Source of the DNA: JAEKNW01 sp963678375
GTDB lineage: Bacteria; Cloacimonadota; Cloacimonadia; Cloacimonadales; JAFGVF01
Reading direction: 5' to 3'
Length of the DNA: 64,000 nucleotides
NCBI GenBank assembly: GCA_963678375.2
Contig: OY782831.1
Location: forward strand, 1,798,001 to 1,862,000
The notes beneath the pieces were generated by a model that was given only the letters and a program-made list of their open reading frames with translations, did no database searches and had not been told where the DNA came from. Positions 33,468 through 42,931 of the stretch are shown piece after piece. The position numbers were made by a program, and so were the translations under genes. Position 1 is the first letter of the stretch. The number at the start of each line of letters is the position of its first letter.

Positions 33468-35750
33468 ATGTTAGATACTCATGGCGTAGTTAAAATGACT
33501 GATATGAAATATGGACAAGATCGCCCTAAAGCATCTAATCCTATCAAAATTCAAGACCTCTCTTTCCGTGATGGTCATCAATCTCTTTTTGCTACTCGTG
33601 GCAGAACTGAAGACCTCTTGACTGTTGCAAAAAAAATGGATGAAGCAGGTTTCTACTCAATGGAAGTTTGGGGTGGAGCTACTTTTGATGTTATGCACAG
33701 ATACCTTAATGAAGATCCTTGGGAAAGAATTAGAACCCTAAAGAAACATATAAAAAAGACAAAATTCTCAATGCTCTTGAGAGGTCAGAACTTAGTAGGT
33801 TACAGGAATTATGCAGATGATGTAGTTGAAGCTTTTGTTCAAAGAGCTTGCGATAATGGAATTGATATCTTCAGAGTTTTCGATGCTTTAAATGATTTCA
33901 GAAACTTTGAAGTAGCACATAGAATAATTAAGAAGAACAATAAGCACTTCCAAGGTACAATTTGTTATTCTCTTACTGAGATGAGAATGGGTGGGGAAGT
34001 ATATAACTTAGATTATTATGTTAATAAAGCTAAAGAGTTAGATAAATTAGGTGTTGATTCAATATGTATAAAAGATATGGCAGGATTAGTTTCTCCTTAT
34101 GATGCTTACAACTTAGTGAAAGCCCTTAAAGAGACTGTCGATGTACCTATTCATCTCCATACTCACTTTACTTCTGGTATGGGAGACTTAGCCCTTCTTA
34201 AAGCTATTGAAGCAGGTGTTGATATCATAGATACATGTATGGCTCCATTTGCTTATCGTACCTCTCATGCAGCAGTTGAACCCTTAGTTGTTTCTCTTTT
34301 AGGAACAAATAGAGATACAGGTATGGATATTAAACTTCTTAATGAAATTGATAATGAAATTGAAAAATTCATCCCTAAATATAAGCACTTAGCTAATGAC
34401 ACTAAATTCTCAGTTATTGACCCTGAGGTTATTATTCACCAAACTCCTGGTGGAATGTTGTCAAACTTAGTTAATCAGCTAAGGCAAATGGATGCTCTTG
34501 ATAAAATAGATGAAGTCTTCAAGAAACTTCCTGAAGTTCGTAAAGACTTAGGAACCGTGCCATTAGTTACACCTACAAGTCAGATTGTTGGTATTCAAAC
34601 AGTTAATAATGTTCTTTTTGATGGTGATGGCGAAAGATATCAAAGATTTACTGAACAAGTTAAAGATTTATGCTATGGTTTATATGGTAGAACAACTTTA
34701 CCTATGAACCCAGATGTTCAAGCTAAGGCTCTTAAAGATTACCCTCGTGGACAAGAACCAATCACTGTTAGACCTGGTGCTATCTTAGAACCAGAACTAC
34801 CTGAAATTAAAGAGTCTGTAAAAGGTCTTGCTAAGGATATTGATGATGAACTAATAGTTGCCCTTTATCCTGTTACAGGAAAGAGATTCTTAGAATGGAA
34901 ATATGGTGTCAAAGAAGCTCCAGCTGAAGTAAAAGCAAAGACTATGGATCAGGTTAAGGCTGAACAAGACTTGGTTAAAAAAGCACTTTCTGGCCAGTTA
35001 ACTGCTAAAAAGCCTGTAGTAGAAAAACCAGAAAACTTAAGGAAGTTTGATGTATATGTTGATGGTGAATACTTTGAAGTTGAAGTAAATGCTGAAGGTG
35101 GAATGAATGCTGTTCCTGCAGGAACATATACTCAACCACAAGCTCCAGTAGTTAGACCAGCCAAAACTGTAGCTCCAAAAGCAACACCAACAAGTAATCC
35201 TACACCTCAAGTAGCCAGTCCACAAGTGGCAGGTGGAGAACAGGTAATTAAATCTCCTATGCCTGGTATGGTATCTTCTTATAAGGTTAAAGTAGGGGAT
35301 CATGTTAAAAAAGGTGACACTGTCCTCATTTTGGAAGCTATGAAGATGGAAAATAATATTCCTGCTCCATGTGATGGTATCATTAAGAGTGTACCTAAGA
35401 GTGCTGGAGATAATGTAGCTAAGGATGAAATCTTGATAGTGATTGGTCAAGAAGCTAGTGCCCCACAAGCCCAAGCTAAGCCTCAAGCTCAACCTCAACC
35501 TCAAGTCCAAGCACAAGGTCAGCCTGCTACAGCTAGTGGAACTCAAGTAAAAGCACCTATGCCAGGAATGGTCATGGCCTATAAGGTCAAAGTTGGAGAC
35601 CAAGTTAATGCTGGTGATGTGGTCTTAGTACTTGAAGCTATGAAAATGGAAAACAATATCCCTTCTCCTGTAAGTGGGAAAGTGCTAGAAATCACTAAAT
35701 CTGCTGGCGATAATGTTGGTAAAGATGAAGTTATGATAGTAATTGGATAG
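33468..35750 (+). CDS. Oxaloacetate decarboxylase alpha/transcarboxylase 5S-type subunit fused to two biotinyl domains
   Basis: A 760-residue biotin-dependent enzyme. Residues 20 to about 300 are the HMGL-type carboxyltransferase barrel (IQDLSFRDGHQSLFATRGR, metal-ligand IHLHTHFTSGMG, KDMAGL), residues 300-480 the conserved PYC/OadA domain. After a linker rich in P, Q and A come two biotinyl-lipoyl domains, each with the EAMKMEN site: Lys626 and Lys726, exactly 100 residues apart. One biotin domain is the norm. The ribosome site is CGGAGG. With the upstream 12S-type subunit it would swap carboxyl between methylmalonyl-CoA and pyruvate/oxaloacetate. No sodium-pump membrane subunit follows; a terminator does. 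Confidence 0.92.
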   Translation: MLDTHGVVKMTDMKYGQDRPKASNPIKIQDLSFRDGHQSLFATRGRTEDLLTVAKKMDEAGFYSMEVWGGATFDVMHRYLNEDPWERIRTLKKHIKKTKFSMLLRGQNLVGYRNYADDVVEAFVQRACDNGIDIFRVFDALNDFRNFEVAHRIIKKNNKHFQGTICYSLTEMRMGGEVYNLDYYVNKAKELDKLGVDSICIKDMAGLVSPYDAYNLVKALKETVDVPIHLHTHFTSGMGDLALLKAIEAGVDIIDTCMAPFAYRTSHAAVEPLVVSLLGTNRDTGMDIKLLNEIDNEIEKFIPKYKHLANDTKFSVIDPEVIIHQTPGGMLSNLVNQLRQMDALDKIDEVFKKLPEVRKDLGTVPLVTPTSQIVGIQTVNNVLFDGDGERYQRFTEQVKDLCYGLYGRTTLPMNPDVQAKALKDYPRGQEPITVRPGAILEPELPEIKESVKGLAKDIDDELIVALYPVTGKRFLEWKYGVKEAPAEVKAKTMDQVKAEQDLVKKALSGQLTAKKPVVEKPENLRKFDVYVDGEYFEVEVNAEGGMNAVPAGTYTQPQAPVVRPAKTVAPKATPTSNPTPQVASPQVAGGEQVIKSPMPGMVSSYKVKVGDHVKKGDTVLILEAMKMENNIPAPCDGIIKSVPKSAGDNVAKDEILIVIGQEASAPQAQAKPQAQPQPQVQAQGQPATASGTQVKAPMPGMVMAYKVKVGDQVNAGDVVLVLEAMKMENNIPSPVSGKVLEITKSAGDNVGKDEVMIVIG

Positions 35751-35768
35751 AAAATAAATACTATAAAG

Positions 35769-35791
35769 AGCCCTGTTCGCAGGGCTTTTTA
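35769..35791 (+). terminator. Terminator of the carboxyltransferase operon
   Basis: A 7-bp stem AGCCCTG (35769-35775), tetraloop TTCG, CAGGGCT (35780-35786), then TTTT. The UUCG loop makes it very stable. Confidence 0.9.
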
Positions 35792-35860
35792 TGTAGGTGG
35801 GGTAATCTTCTGTCGGACGGTGGAGATTATCTCCGCCCCAAACAAAAATATAATAGAAGC

Positions 35861-37135
35861 TTAATCCTTTTTAATTTGCTTATCTTTCAACTTTTTCCAC
35901 CAATCTAATCTCTTATTAATTTCTTTTTCAAAACCAAAGGGAGATGGTTTATATAGGTCTATTTCATCTAATTGATCAGGAAAGTATTTTTGATAGAAAT
36001 AACCATAATCAAAATCATGTGAATACTTATAATTATCACCATAGCCTAAGTTCTTCATTAGTTTTGTAGGAGCATTTCTTATATGCATAGGGACTCCAAG
36101 ATGAGAAGTCTTCTTAGCTAGGTCTCTAGCAGCTTTATAGGCTGTATAAACAGAATTACTTTTTGGAGCTGTTGCAAGATAGACTACAAGTTGAGCCAAG
36201 GCAGTATTAGCTTCTGGCATGCCTAAGAAATGAACAGCATCTTTACAGGCATTAGCTTGAGTTATAGCATTTGGGTCTGCTAATCCTACATCTTCTGTAG
36301 CAAAGCGAACTAATCTTCTGGCAATATACATGGGGTTTTCACCAGCTTCAAGCATTCTGGCTAGCCAATACAAACCAGCTTGAGGATCAGAGCCTCTGAG
36401 TGATTTATGAAGAGCAGAGATTACATTATAATGTTCTTCTCCATTCTTATCATAAAACATAGACTTCTGTTGCAGAATCTTTTCAATATCCCCAATCGTT
36501 AGTTTTTCTAAGTCTCCATAAGAACGTAACATATCTAAGTTGTTTAAAGCCTTACGTCCGTCTCCACCGCTTATATCTACTAGATAATCAATGGACTCTG
36601 CATTCAAACTAGGCAAGTATAAAGTTTTTGCCTTGAGGATTATTTGTCTTATATCTTCTTCATCCAATGAATTCAGAACAAATACACTAGTCCTAGAAAG
36701 CAGGGCTGAAATAACCTCAAACGAAGGGTTCTCAGTTGTAGCACCTAAGAGGATAATAGTACCAGATTCAACATAAGGGAGGAAGGCATCTTGTTGAGAT
36801 TTACTGAACCTATGAATTTCATCAATGAAAAGAATAGTTTGCTCTTGAGTGAGGTCAAATCTTTGTTGAGCTTCTTGCATAACCATTTTCACTTCTTTGA
36901 TACCTGATAAGACTGCAGAGAATTGGATGAATTCTTTCTTAGTTTTATTCTCAATAATTTTAGCTATAGTTGTTTTGCCACAACCTGGAGGTCCCCAGAG
37001 GATAATAGATTTTAGATTATCATTTTCTATCATCTTATGTAGCATAGAGTCTGGATTAACAAGGTGTTTTTGTCCAATAATATCTCTTATTTCTTGTGGT
37101 CTCATCAGTTCAGCTAAAGGGATATTCTGTTGCAT
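35861..37135 (-). CDS. rarA: Replication-associated recombination protein RarA (MgsA)
   Basis: AAA+ ATPase of the clamp-loader clade acting at stalled replication forks. It has IIGQKHLV near the N-terminus, Walker A LWGPPGCGKTTIAK, Walker B ILFIDEIHRFSKSQQDAFLPYVE and sensor 1 LLGATTENPSF, and the C-terminal tetramerisation domain with SDPQAGLYWLARMLEAGE and ARRLVRFATEDVGLADP. The start is placed at the ATG at 37135 (424 residues); an in-frame TTG at 37144 sits only 3 nt after GAGGAG and is less likely. It is the last gene in a four-gene minus-strand operon. Confidence 0.94.
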   Translation of the reverse strand: MQQNIPLAELMRPQEIRDIIGQKHLVNPDSMLHKMIENDNLKSIILWGPPGCGKTTIAKIIENKTKKEFIQFSAVLSGIKEVKMVMQEAQQRFDLTQEQTILFIDEIHRFSKSQQDAFLPYVESGTIILLGATTENPSFEVISALLSRTSVFVLNSLDEEDIRQIILKAKTLYLPSLNAESIDYLVDISGGDGRKALNNLDMLRSYGDLEKLTIGDIEKILQQKSMFYDKNGEEHYNVISALHKSLRGSDPQAGLYWLARMLEAGENPMYIARRLVRFATEDVGLADPNAITQANACKDAVHFLGMPEANTALAQLVVYLATAPKSNSVYTAYKAARDLAKKTSHLGVPMHIRNAPTKLMKNLGYGDNYKYSHDFDYGYFYQKYFPDQLDEIDLYKPSPFGFEKEINKRLDWWKKLKDKQIKKD

Positions 37136-37153
37136 AAGTTTCAATAACTCCTC

Positions 37154-38122
37154 TTAGTAACCAATCTTAAGGTTGATACCGGGTAAGTTAGGATTATTTT
37201 CAATTTTCTTAAGTAATTTTATCAATTCTTCAGCTCTAAATTCTTCATTCTCTTGCATTCCTAATCCTCCAGCTCTATGAGGACTCATTATAACATTATC
37301 AAGTGTGTGAAAAGGAAATGTAGCTGGAGGAGTAAACTTACGTTCTGAAGGGTCTATTGGGTATTTGTACCAAACATCTAAAGCTGCACCAGCTATTGAA
37401 TTTTGTTCTAGGGCATGGAAAAGGGCTTCTTCGTCAACAGTAGAAGCTCGTCCTACATTAACAAAATAAGTACTTTTCTTCATTGCTTTAAAGGTATTCT
37501 TAGTAAAGACAGCCTTGGTCTGCTCAGTAGCAGGTAACAAGTTAATAATGAAATCATAATTCCCAGCTATTGAATCAAGGTCATTTAATGAATAGATTCC
37601 TTGTTGAGAATTAATATCCTTTCTTTTTATCTTATCAATGGTAAGCTGGTAAGGAAGTAAAAAGCTCTCTAATAATCTTCCAATATGACCGTAACCGCAA
37701 ATGAGCAACTTTTTCTTATAAAGTAAACTTGAAGGATTAGCTTGGTATCTTATTGACCAATCATGCTTTCTAAAGTCTCTATCAGCTGGGATTATGTGCT
37801 TAATGCCAGTTAGAAGCAGAGCCATAACATTCTCAGCCACAGGCCTAGCATTATGGTGAATATTCAGAAGTTTTACCTCAGGGAATTTTTTCATAAGCTG
37901 TGAAGTTGACTCAGGTACCCCAACAAAGGGAATAATCAGGTACTTTAAATCCAATAAAGGAGCTAGTTTTTCCTCTGTAAGATAAGCTAAAATTAGGACT
38001 TGAATATCACTAGGTATAGTTTTTCCAAGACTTATTCTATAGCTTTCACCTAAAGCTGTTTGAAGCTTGTCTTGAATAATATTATTACTATCTCGATAGT
38101 AGTGACATTTTAGTTTAGGCAA
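37154..38122 (-). CDS. D-2-hydroxyacid dehydrogenase family protein
   Basis: NAD-dependent dehydrogenase of the D-isomer-specific 2-hydroxyacid family. It shows the Rossmann motif LLICGYGHIGR, the catalytic Arg segment FVNVGRAS, and catalytic His in MSPHRAGG. The usual Glu-bearing DVFxxEP segment reads ALDVWYKYP, a variant lacking the acid, so activity may differ. No ATG fits the N-terminus. A TTG at 38122 preceded by AAAAGGAAAG gives 322 residues and is preferred; another TTG at 38164 would overlap the upstream gene by 50 bp. Overlap with YfhO implies coupling. Confidence 0.78.
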   Translation of the reverse strand: MPKLKCHYYRDSNNIIQDKLQTALGESYRISLGKTIPSDIQVLILAYLTEEKLAPLLDLKYLIIPFVGVPESTSQLMKKFPEVKLLNIHHNARPVAENVMALLLTGIKHIIPADRDFRKHDWSIRYQANPSSLLYKKKLLICGYGHIGRLLESFLLPYQLTIDKIKRKDINSQQGIYSLNDLDSIAGNYDFIINLLPATEQTKAVFTKNTFKAMKKSTYFVNVGRASTVDEEALFHALEQNSIAGAALDVWYKYPIDPSERKFTPPATFPFHTLDNVIMSPHRAGGLGMQENEEFRAEELIKLLKKIENNPNLPGINLKIGY

Positions 38123-40511
38123 GTTCTTTCCTTTTCTTAATAATATTAAAATAGATTCCTGCAAATAGTGTCAAGATTGATAAGATTAGACCTGCAAGTG
38201 AAAGTTTGGTACTCAAATAGTAGCTCTTAGGAGCAAAAACCATTTCAACTTTTTCACTTCCCTTAGGAACAACAATACCTCTCAAAATATGATTCACTGG
38301 GTAAATCTCAGTTTCTTGACCATCTACATAAGCTTTCCAACCTGCGGGATAGTAAGTTTCACTAATGACCATAAAAGCATCTTTGTCTAAATTACTTACT
38401 TTAAAACCAAGCTTGTGCATATAATCTTTTTGGGGTATCTGTTCAATATTGCCCATTCCGAAAGGCTTTTCTATTGGTATTTCAGATTCAACAATTGCTT
38501 GTCTACTAGGTCTGAAATTACTACTATTCATATAAGCTAATCTTTCTTGACTAGAAGTAAGAAGCTTTAAGTCTTCTACAAACCAAGCTCTATCTAGGGC
38601 GTCAGGGTTATAATACAATCCTACTAAATCTCCTCCCTTTTTCATAGTAACTAGTGGAGATTGTCCGATATTCTCTTTAGAAATGAAATACTTAGCATTT
38701 AGCATATTTATAACATTAAGATTCATTGCATTATTTAGCACATCATTATATCGAAGTAATTTAGCACCATGGTAGCCACCAATTATCTGCAAGTGAGCTG
38801 ACCAAGATACATCATTCATGTTATCAAAAGAGAATACACGATATGTACCTTTTGCTTGATGTTTGTTAAGATAAGTATCAATTCTATTCATAGTTAACTC
38901 AGTAGTTTCTCTTTTAGGATAAAGGGTTTGGAAGTAAGCCTTGTTCACTATCATTAAATCTGATATCATAAAGACGCCTATCAGGATAATAAAAACTTGT
39001 TTCGATAACATTTTTTTGGTATAGAAGAAGATTAAACCAAATCCTAAAGCTAAGAAAAAGAGACCATTACGGACTGAGTTTATAGTTAAAGTTAAACGTT
39101 CAGCTTTTAAATTCTCAATATGACTCTGTAATTGGGGACTTCCTTGATATTGTTGCCATTGTGCCATTTCTCCTTCAGAAGTAAATTGCATACCTGAGAA
39201 AAGACTGGATCCTCCTACAAGATTAAAAAGGAAGAGAGCAATAAAAACTATCATACCAATTCTCATCGCTTTAGCTAACTTTTCATCCCCAACTCTTGAG
39301 ATAACTTCTCTTAAACCAATAGCAGCTAAGGGTATTAGGAGTAATTGAGCTATGACTAGATGAGTTGCTGGTACTCTAAATTTGTTAAATCCAGGTAAGT
39401 AATCATGGAGAAAATTAGATAAGAGAGGGAAATACTTTCCAAAAGACATAAGTATGGCAGCCAAGATACCAAGACCGAATACTTTAGTATATTTGCTTTT
39501 CGCCAAGAAGAGAGCTATAATAGCTAAGAGAAGAATTATAACTCCGGTATAATGATAGGCTTGTGTAAAACTCATCCAGCCCCAATAATCTTGATTTATA
39601 CCACCAAAAAAGTTAGGAAATACTAAAGATACTAACTCTAATGGATGCATCGACCAGCCTTGTGCATACTCTTTTGTTAGTCCTGTTTCACCACCCCGCA
39701 TGGAATAATGAGAATACTCTAGATTTGAGAGATGGGGATTCATCACTGCTAGTGTGGCAATTCCTCCGGCTAATACTAAGAGGAGAGAGAAAATTATAAA
39801 AGGTTTATAGTCTTTGGTTCTTATAACATTAACAAGCTCATAAATCCAGAAAATGGCTAAGAAGAGGAAGAAATAATAAGTAATCTGTAGGTGGTTAAGT
39901 CTGAGTTGAGTGATCAAAGCAAGTGAAAAGAAACCTAACCCAAGCAAGTTCTTTTTTTCTCTCAGATATAAGAGGGAAAAGAGTAACCAAGGTAAAATCA
40001 TGATAACTTGAAACTTAGTATTATGTCCCATCTCTATAAGGGCTACAAAGTGAGAAGATATAGCAAAACTTATTCCCAGCATGGTAGAGACTAAAATGCC
40101 CATTTTTAGATATCTAAGTAAGAAAAAAGCTCCTATTGCGCCAATCATCAAGAAGGATAATTTCCAGTTTATTAAAGGATTCAATCCCATGATTAGGTTA
40201 TTTATAAAGGGGTACTTTGTAGGAAAACTAATTAAATAATTAGGCATTCCAGAAAAAATGTTACTGTTCCAGAGGGCAGGATCAGAGTGAGTCTTATTAT
40301 ATTCAATTGATTCATTAGCTGTATAACGCCATTGATTAGTATCATGAGCAATTGGCTCATAACCTAAGAAACCTAGTTTGAAGAATGAAATTGACAAGAA
40401 TAAAATAATTATTGCTAGCCCTAACCAATTATTATTTAGTAGCTTATCAATTTTGCTGTTAGTTTTTTTTATACTTCTTTTTTCTGAAAGCTGATTTTTT
40501 TTCTTAGCCAT
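38115..40511 (-). CDS. YfhO-family integral membrane protein
   Basis: A 798-residue inner-membrane protein of the YfhO (GT-C fold, putative glycosyltransferase) family. A lysine-rich start is followed by the first helix (WLGLAIIILFLSISFFKLG), then a large periplasmic loop with the family-typical HDTNQW and DPALWNSNIFSGMPNY, about a dozen hydrophobic helices, a soluble region (residues about 500-760), and a final helix. Members decorate cell-surface polymers in Firmicutes; in FCB bacteria they are common but untested. The ATG overlaps the amidotransferase stop by one base. Confidence 0.85.
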   Translation of the reverse strand: MAKKKNQLSEKRSIKKTNSKIDKLLNNNWLGLAIIILFLSISFFKLGFLGYEPIAHDTNQWRYTANESIEYNKTHSDPALWNSNIFSGMPNYLISFPTKYPFINNLIMGLNPLINWKLSFLMIGAIGAFFLLRYLKMGILVSTMLGISFAISSHFVALIEMGHNTKFQVIMILPWLLFSLLYLREKKNLLGLGFFSLALITQLRLNHLQITYYFFLFLAIFWIYELVNVIRTKDYKPFIIFSLLLVLAGGIATLAVMNPHLSNLEYSHYSMRGGETGLTKEYAQGWSMHPLELVSLVFPNFFGGINQDYWGWMSFTQAYHYTGVIILLLAIIALFLAKSKYTKVFGLGILAAILMSFGKYFPLLSNFLHDYLPGFNKFRVPATHLVIAQLLLIPLAAIGLREVISRVGDEKLAKAMRIGMIVFIALFLFNLVGGSSLFSGMQFTSEGEMAQWQQYQGSPQLQSHIENLKAERLTLTINSVRNGLFFLALGFGLIFFYTKKMLSKQVFIILIGVFMISDLMIVNKAYFQTLYPKRETTELTMNRIDTYLNKHQAKGTYRVFSFDNMNDVSWSAHLQIIGGYHGAKLLRYNDVLNNAMNLNVINMLNAKYFISKENIGQSPLVTMKKGGDLVGLYYNPDALDRAWFVEDLKLLTSSQERLAYMNSSNFRPSRQAIVESEIPIEKPFGMGNIEQIPQKDYMHKLGFKVSNLDKDAFMVISETYYPAGWKAYVDGQETEIYPVNHILRGIVVPKGSEKVEMVFAPKSYYLSTKLSLAGLILSILTLFAGIYFNIIKKRKELA

Positions 40512-41194
40512 TATTCATCTCCTATCTTGCAAAAATTTAATAATACTAACTGAGCTTGGTCACCACAAGTTTCATCATGGCAATCATAATTTGCATAAGT
40601 GGCAACACGAGAGTCTTCTTTTAGATTTCTTTCTAACATCTTTGTACCTTCTGCATAGTTTAGTTCTGGATGGAACTGAACTCCCCAAACAGGGAAATCT
40701 TTCCATTGAAAAGCTTGAATTTTTACTTTCTCATTACTAGCAATTACTTGGAATGAGTCATCTAAGTTAACTACTTCATCAAAGTGAGATTGCATGAATA
40801 TGGGGCAAGTAATTCCTTCAAATAAAGGGTTATCCTTGATTTGAACTTTTGTAAAACCAAACTCAGGAGTTTCAGCAGGAATACAAGATTCATCTCCACC
40901 TAGTAGTCTAGCCAACATTTGGTGACCATAACAGATGCCTAGTATGGGCTTTCCTGAAAAGATGAAGTCATTTATAATACTAAACACTTCATTTTGTTCA
41001 ATATGCTGACTGGATGCTGAAAGTTCAGAACCTGATAGAATTAATTTATCGTACTGTGAAAAATCTAAATTCAAATCATTACTATATATTCTTTTGAAAA
41101 CATAATTATACTTGTTTTTTAAAATTCTGTCTATACTCTGCCTAAATCTAAAAGAAGCATCATCATTTTTTATAGTATCTAAAATCAATATCAT
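40511..41194 (-). CDS. Class I glutamine amidotransferase-like protein
   Basis: A 227-residue type 1 glutamine amidotransferase domain standing alone. It has the nucleophile elbow GICYGHQM (Cys), and VQFHPEL with the catalytic His and Glu. It resembles the GuaA N-terminal domain, but no ATP-pyrophosphatase half is present, so it is probably a GMP-synthase-like amidotransferase or peptidase of unknown substrate. First gene of the operon leading to YfhO, the dehydrogenase and RarA. The upstream region carries a 10-bp inverted repeat with back-to-back -35 boxes. Confidence 0.8.
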   Translation of the reverse strand: MILILDTIKNDDASFRFRQSIDRILKNKYNYVFKRIYSNDLNLDFSQYDKLILSGSELSASSQHIEQNEVFSIINDFIFSGKPILGICYGHQMLARLLGGDESCIPAETPEFGFTKVQIKDNPLFEGITCPIFMQSHFDEVVNLDDSFQVIASNEKVKIQAFQWKDFPVWGVQFHPELNYAEGTKMLERNLKEDSRVATYANYDCHDETCGDQAQLVLLNFCKIGDE

Positions 41195-41302
41195 TTTTCC
41201 CTCTCATATTAATTCACAGTATGATGAAAAAGCTAGTCCAATTTTTATTACACAAACTGCGAAAATATTATTTTTCCTAACCTTATCTTATATTACTAGC
41301 TT

Positions 41303-41331
41303 GCTGTCAAATAAAAAAAACATTTGACAGC
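41303..41331. promoter_or_regulatory. Inverted repeat with divergent -35 boxes
   Basis: GCTGTCAAAT (41303-41312) and ATTTGACAGC (41322-41331) form a perfect 10-bp inverted repeat around a 9-bp A-rich spacer. Each arm contains TTGACA facing outward: plus strand TTGACA (41324-41329), 17 nt, TTTAAT; minus strand TTGACA, 17 nt, GATAAG. It is both a likely divergent promoter pair and a likely operator controlling the amidotransferase operon and the acyl-CoA/ACP synthetase. Confidence 0.55.
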
Positions 41332-41396
41332 TACTAAGTCTATATTTTTAATAAATAGGTTAAAAAGAAGTTATAAATAAAGGAAAAATACAAATT

Positions 41397-42929
41397 ATGC
41401 AATTACATCAGAGATTTATAGAAATAGCTAAAAAGTATCCGAATGATATAGCAATTATAGATGTTTCTGCTGGGAAATCAGTTACTTATTCCAAACTGCT
41501 ATTGGCCTCTATCATACTTTCTGAAAAATACAAGAAATTTCCTGAGAAAAACATTGGTGTTATGATACCAACCTCCTTTGGTTGTCTAGTTACAACTATT
41601 GCCCTTTTAATGGCAGATAAAACACCTGTGATGATAAATTACTCAGTGGGAGCTTTGGAAAATGTGCGTTATGCTCAAGATAAATGTAATTTTATGACTA
41701 CTATAACAACAGATAAATTACTGGATAAATTGAAAATTACACCAATCGAAGGTATGATTAATATTGAAGATATCCTAGCCAAGATTAATCTTGTTGATAA
41801 AGTTAAAGGAATGGCAATTTCTAAACTTCCTACTAACATGATACAAAAGCTAGTTCATAAAGGCTCACGAGAAGAGAATGCAGTAATCCTCTTTACGAGT
41901 GGTTCAGAAAAAGACCCAAAGGCTGTTCAACTTTGCCATCGAAATATTATGCATAACGTAAAAGGTTTTACTAGAGTGGTTAAAGATATCAAAAATGAAG
42001 TCTTCTTAGCCAATCTACCCCTATTTCACGTTTTTGGTATTACTGTTACATTTTGGACACCTCTTCTCTACGGAGGGAAGACTGTTACTATAGCAAATCC
42101 TCTAGATTATAAGCTGGTATGTCGTTCAATCAAAAAACACCAAGTTACCCTTATGGTTGGAACTCCTACTTTCTACCACGGCTATCTTCATAAATCAGAA
42201 GCTGGCGATTTTGCTTCGGTAAATATTGCAATTTCTGGAGCTGATAAACTTCCTAAACAGATTAGAGATGAATATCTGCATAAACATAATTTAGAGCTTT
42301 ATGAAGGTTATGGTGCTACTGAGACAAGTCCTGTAATTTCTACAAATTATCACGGGAATAATAAAGTCGGTACTGTTGGTAAACCTCTACCAGGTACTAA
42401 AGTTAAAATTGTAGATAGAGTTACTGGTAAAGAAGTACAAGCAGGTCAAGAAGGTAAAATCCTAGTTAAAGGTGATTTAGTTACATCTGGATACTATAAT
42501 GACTATGAAGAAACCTCTTTGCGTATAAGAGATGGCTGGTATGATACTGGTGATATGGGCGTTATTGATAAAGATGGTTATATCACTCATCGAGGCAGAC
42601 TTAGGAGGTTTGTCAAAATAGGTGGAGAGATGGTATCCTTGACTAAGGTAGAATCTGTTCTTGAAACAATTCTTCCAGCTGAGACTCTATGTTGTGTAGT
42701 TGAAGTTCCTAACTTAAAGAAAGGGGCAGAAATCGTTGCAGCAGTTACAACAAAAGAAATTGAAGCAAAGCAAATACATAAGTATATGAAGAAAGAACTT
42801 CCTAGCTTAATGGTCCCTCGTGAGTATTATGTTCTTGATGAATTGCCTCTTATGCCTTCTGGAAAAGTTAACTTCAGAAAAGTTGAAGAGATTATTCGTG
42901 AAATGCATAATGTGAAGAAGAAAAAGTAG
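41397..42929 (+). CDS. AMP-dependent acyl-CoA/acyl-ACP synthetase
   Basis: Adenylate-forming ligase of 510 residues, which activates a fatty acid with ATP. It shows the P-loop ILFTSGSEKDPKAVQLCHRN, the A5 motif YEGYGATETSPVIS, the A7 motif GWYDTGDMGVIDKDGY with HRGRLRRFVKIGGEMVS, and the C-terminal lysine in PSGKVNFRKVEEI. It most resembles the ligase half of the bifunctional Aas protein, so lipid or fatty-acid recycling is plausible. The ribosome site is AAGGAAAAA. An outer-membrane barrel gene follows 2 bp later. Confidence 0.88.
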   Translation: MQLHQRFIEIAKKYPNDIAIIDVSAGKSVTYSKLLLASIILSEKYKKFPEKNIGVMIPTSFGCLVTTIALLMADKTPVMINYSVGALENVRYAQDKCNFMTTITTDKLLDKLKITPIEGMINIEDILAKINLVDKVKGMAISKLPTNMIQKLVHKGSREENAVILFTSGSEKDPKAVQLCHRNIMHNVKGFTRVVKDIKNEVFLANLPLFHVFGITVTFWTPLLYGGKTVTIANPLDYKLVCRSIKKHQVTLMVGTPTFYHGYLHKSEAGDFASVNIAISGADKLPKQIRDEYLHKHNLELYEGYGATETSPVISTNYHGNNKVGTVGKPLPGTKVKIVDRVTGKEVQAGQEGKILVKGDLVTSGYYNDYEETSLRIRDGWYDTGDMGVIDKDGYITHRGRLRRFVKIGGEMVSLTKVESVLETILPAETLCCVVEVPNLKKGAEIVAAVTTKEIEAKQIHKYMKKELPSLMVPREYYVLDELPLMPSGKVNFRKVEEIIREMHNVKKKK

Positions 42930-42931
42930 TT

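Noticed and set aside
35037..35603. 188-codon open frame on the minus strand
   Set aside because: It lies opposite the biotin domains of the carboxyltransferase gene, has an odd composition (rich in S, Y, F, R), and has no ribosome site. A shadow of the real gene.
35819..35837. GGTGGAGATTATCTCCGCC palindrome as a terminator of rarA
   Set aside because: No T-run follows on either strand and the loop would be too tight; left unassigned.
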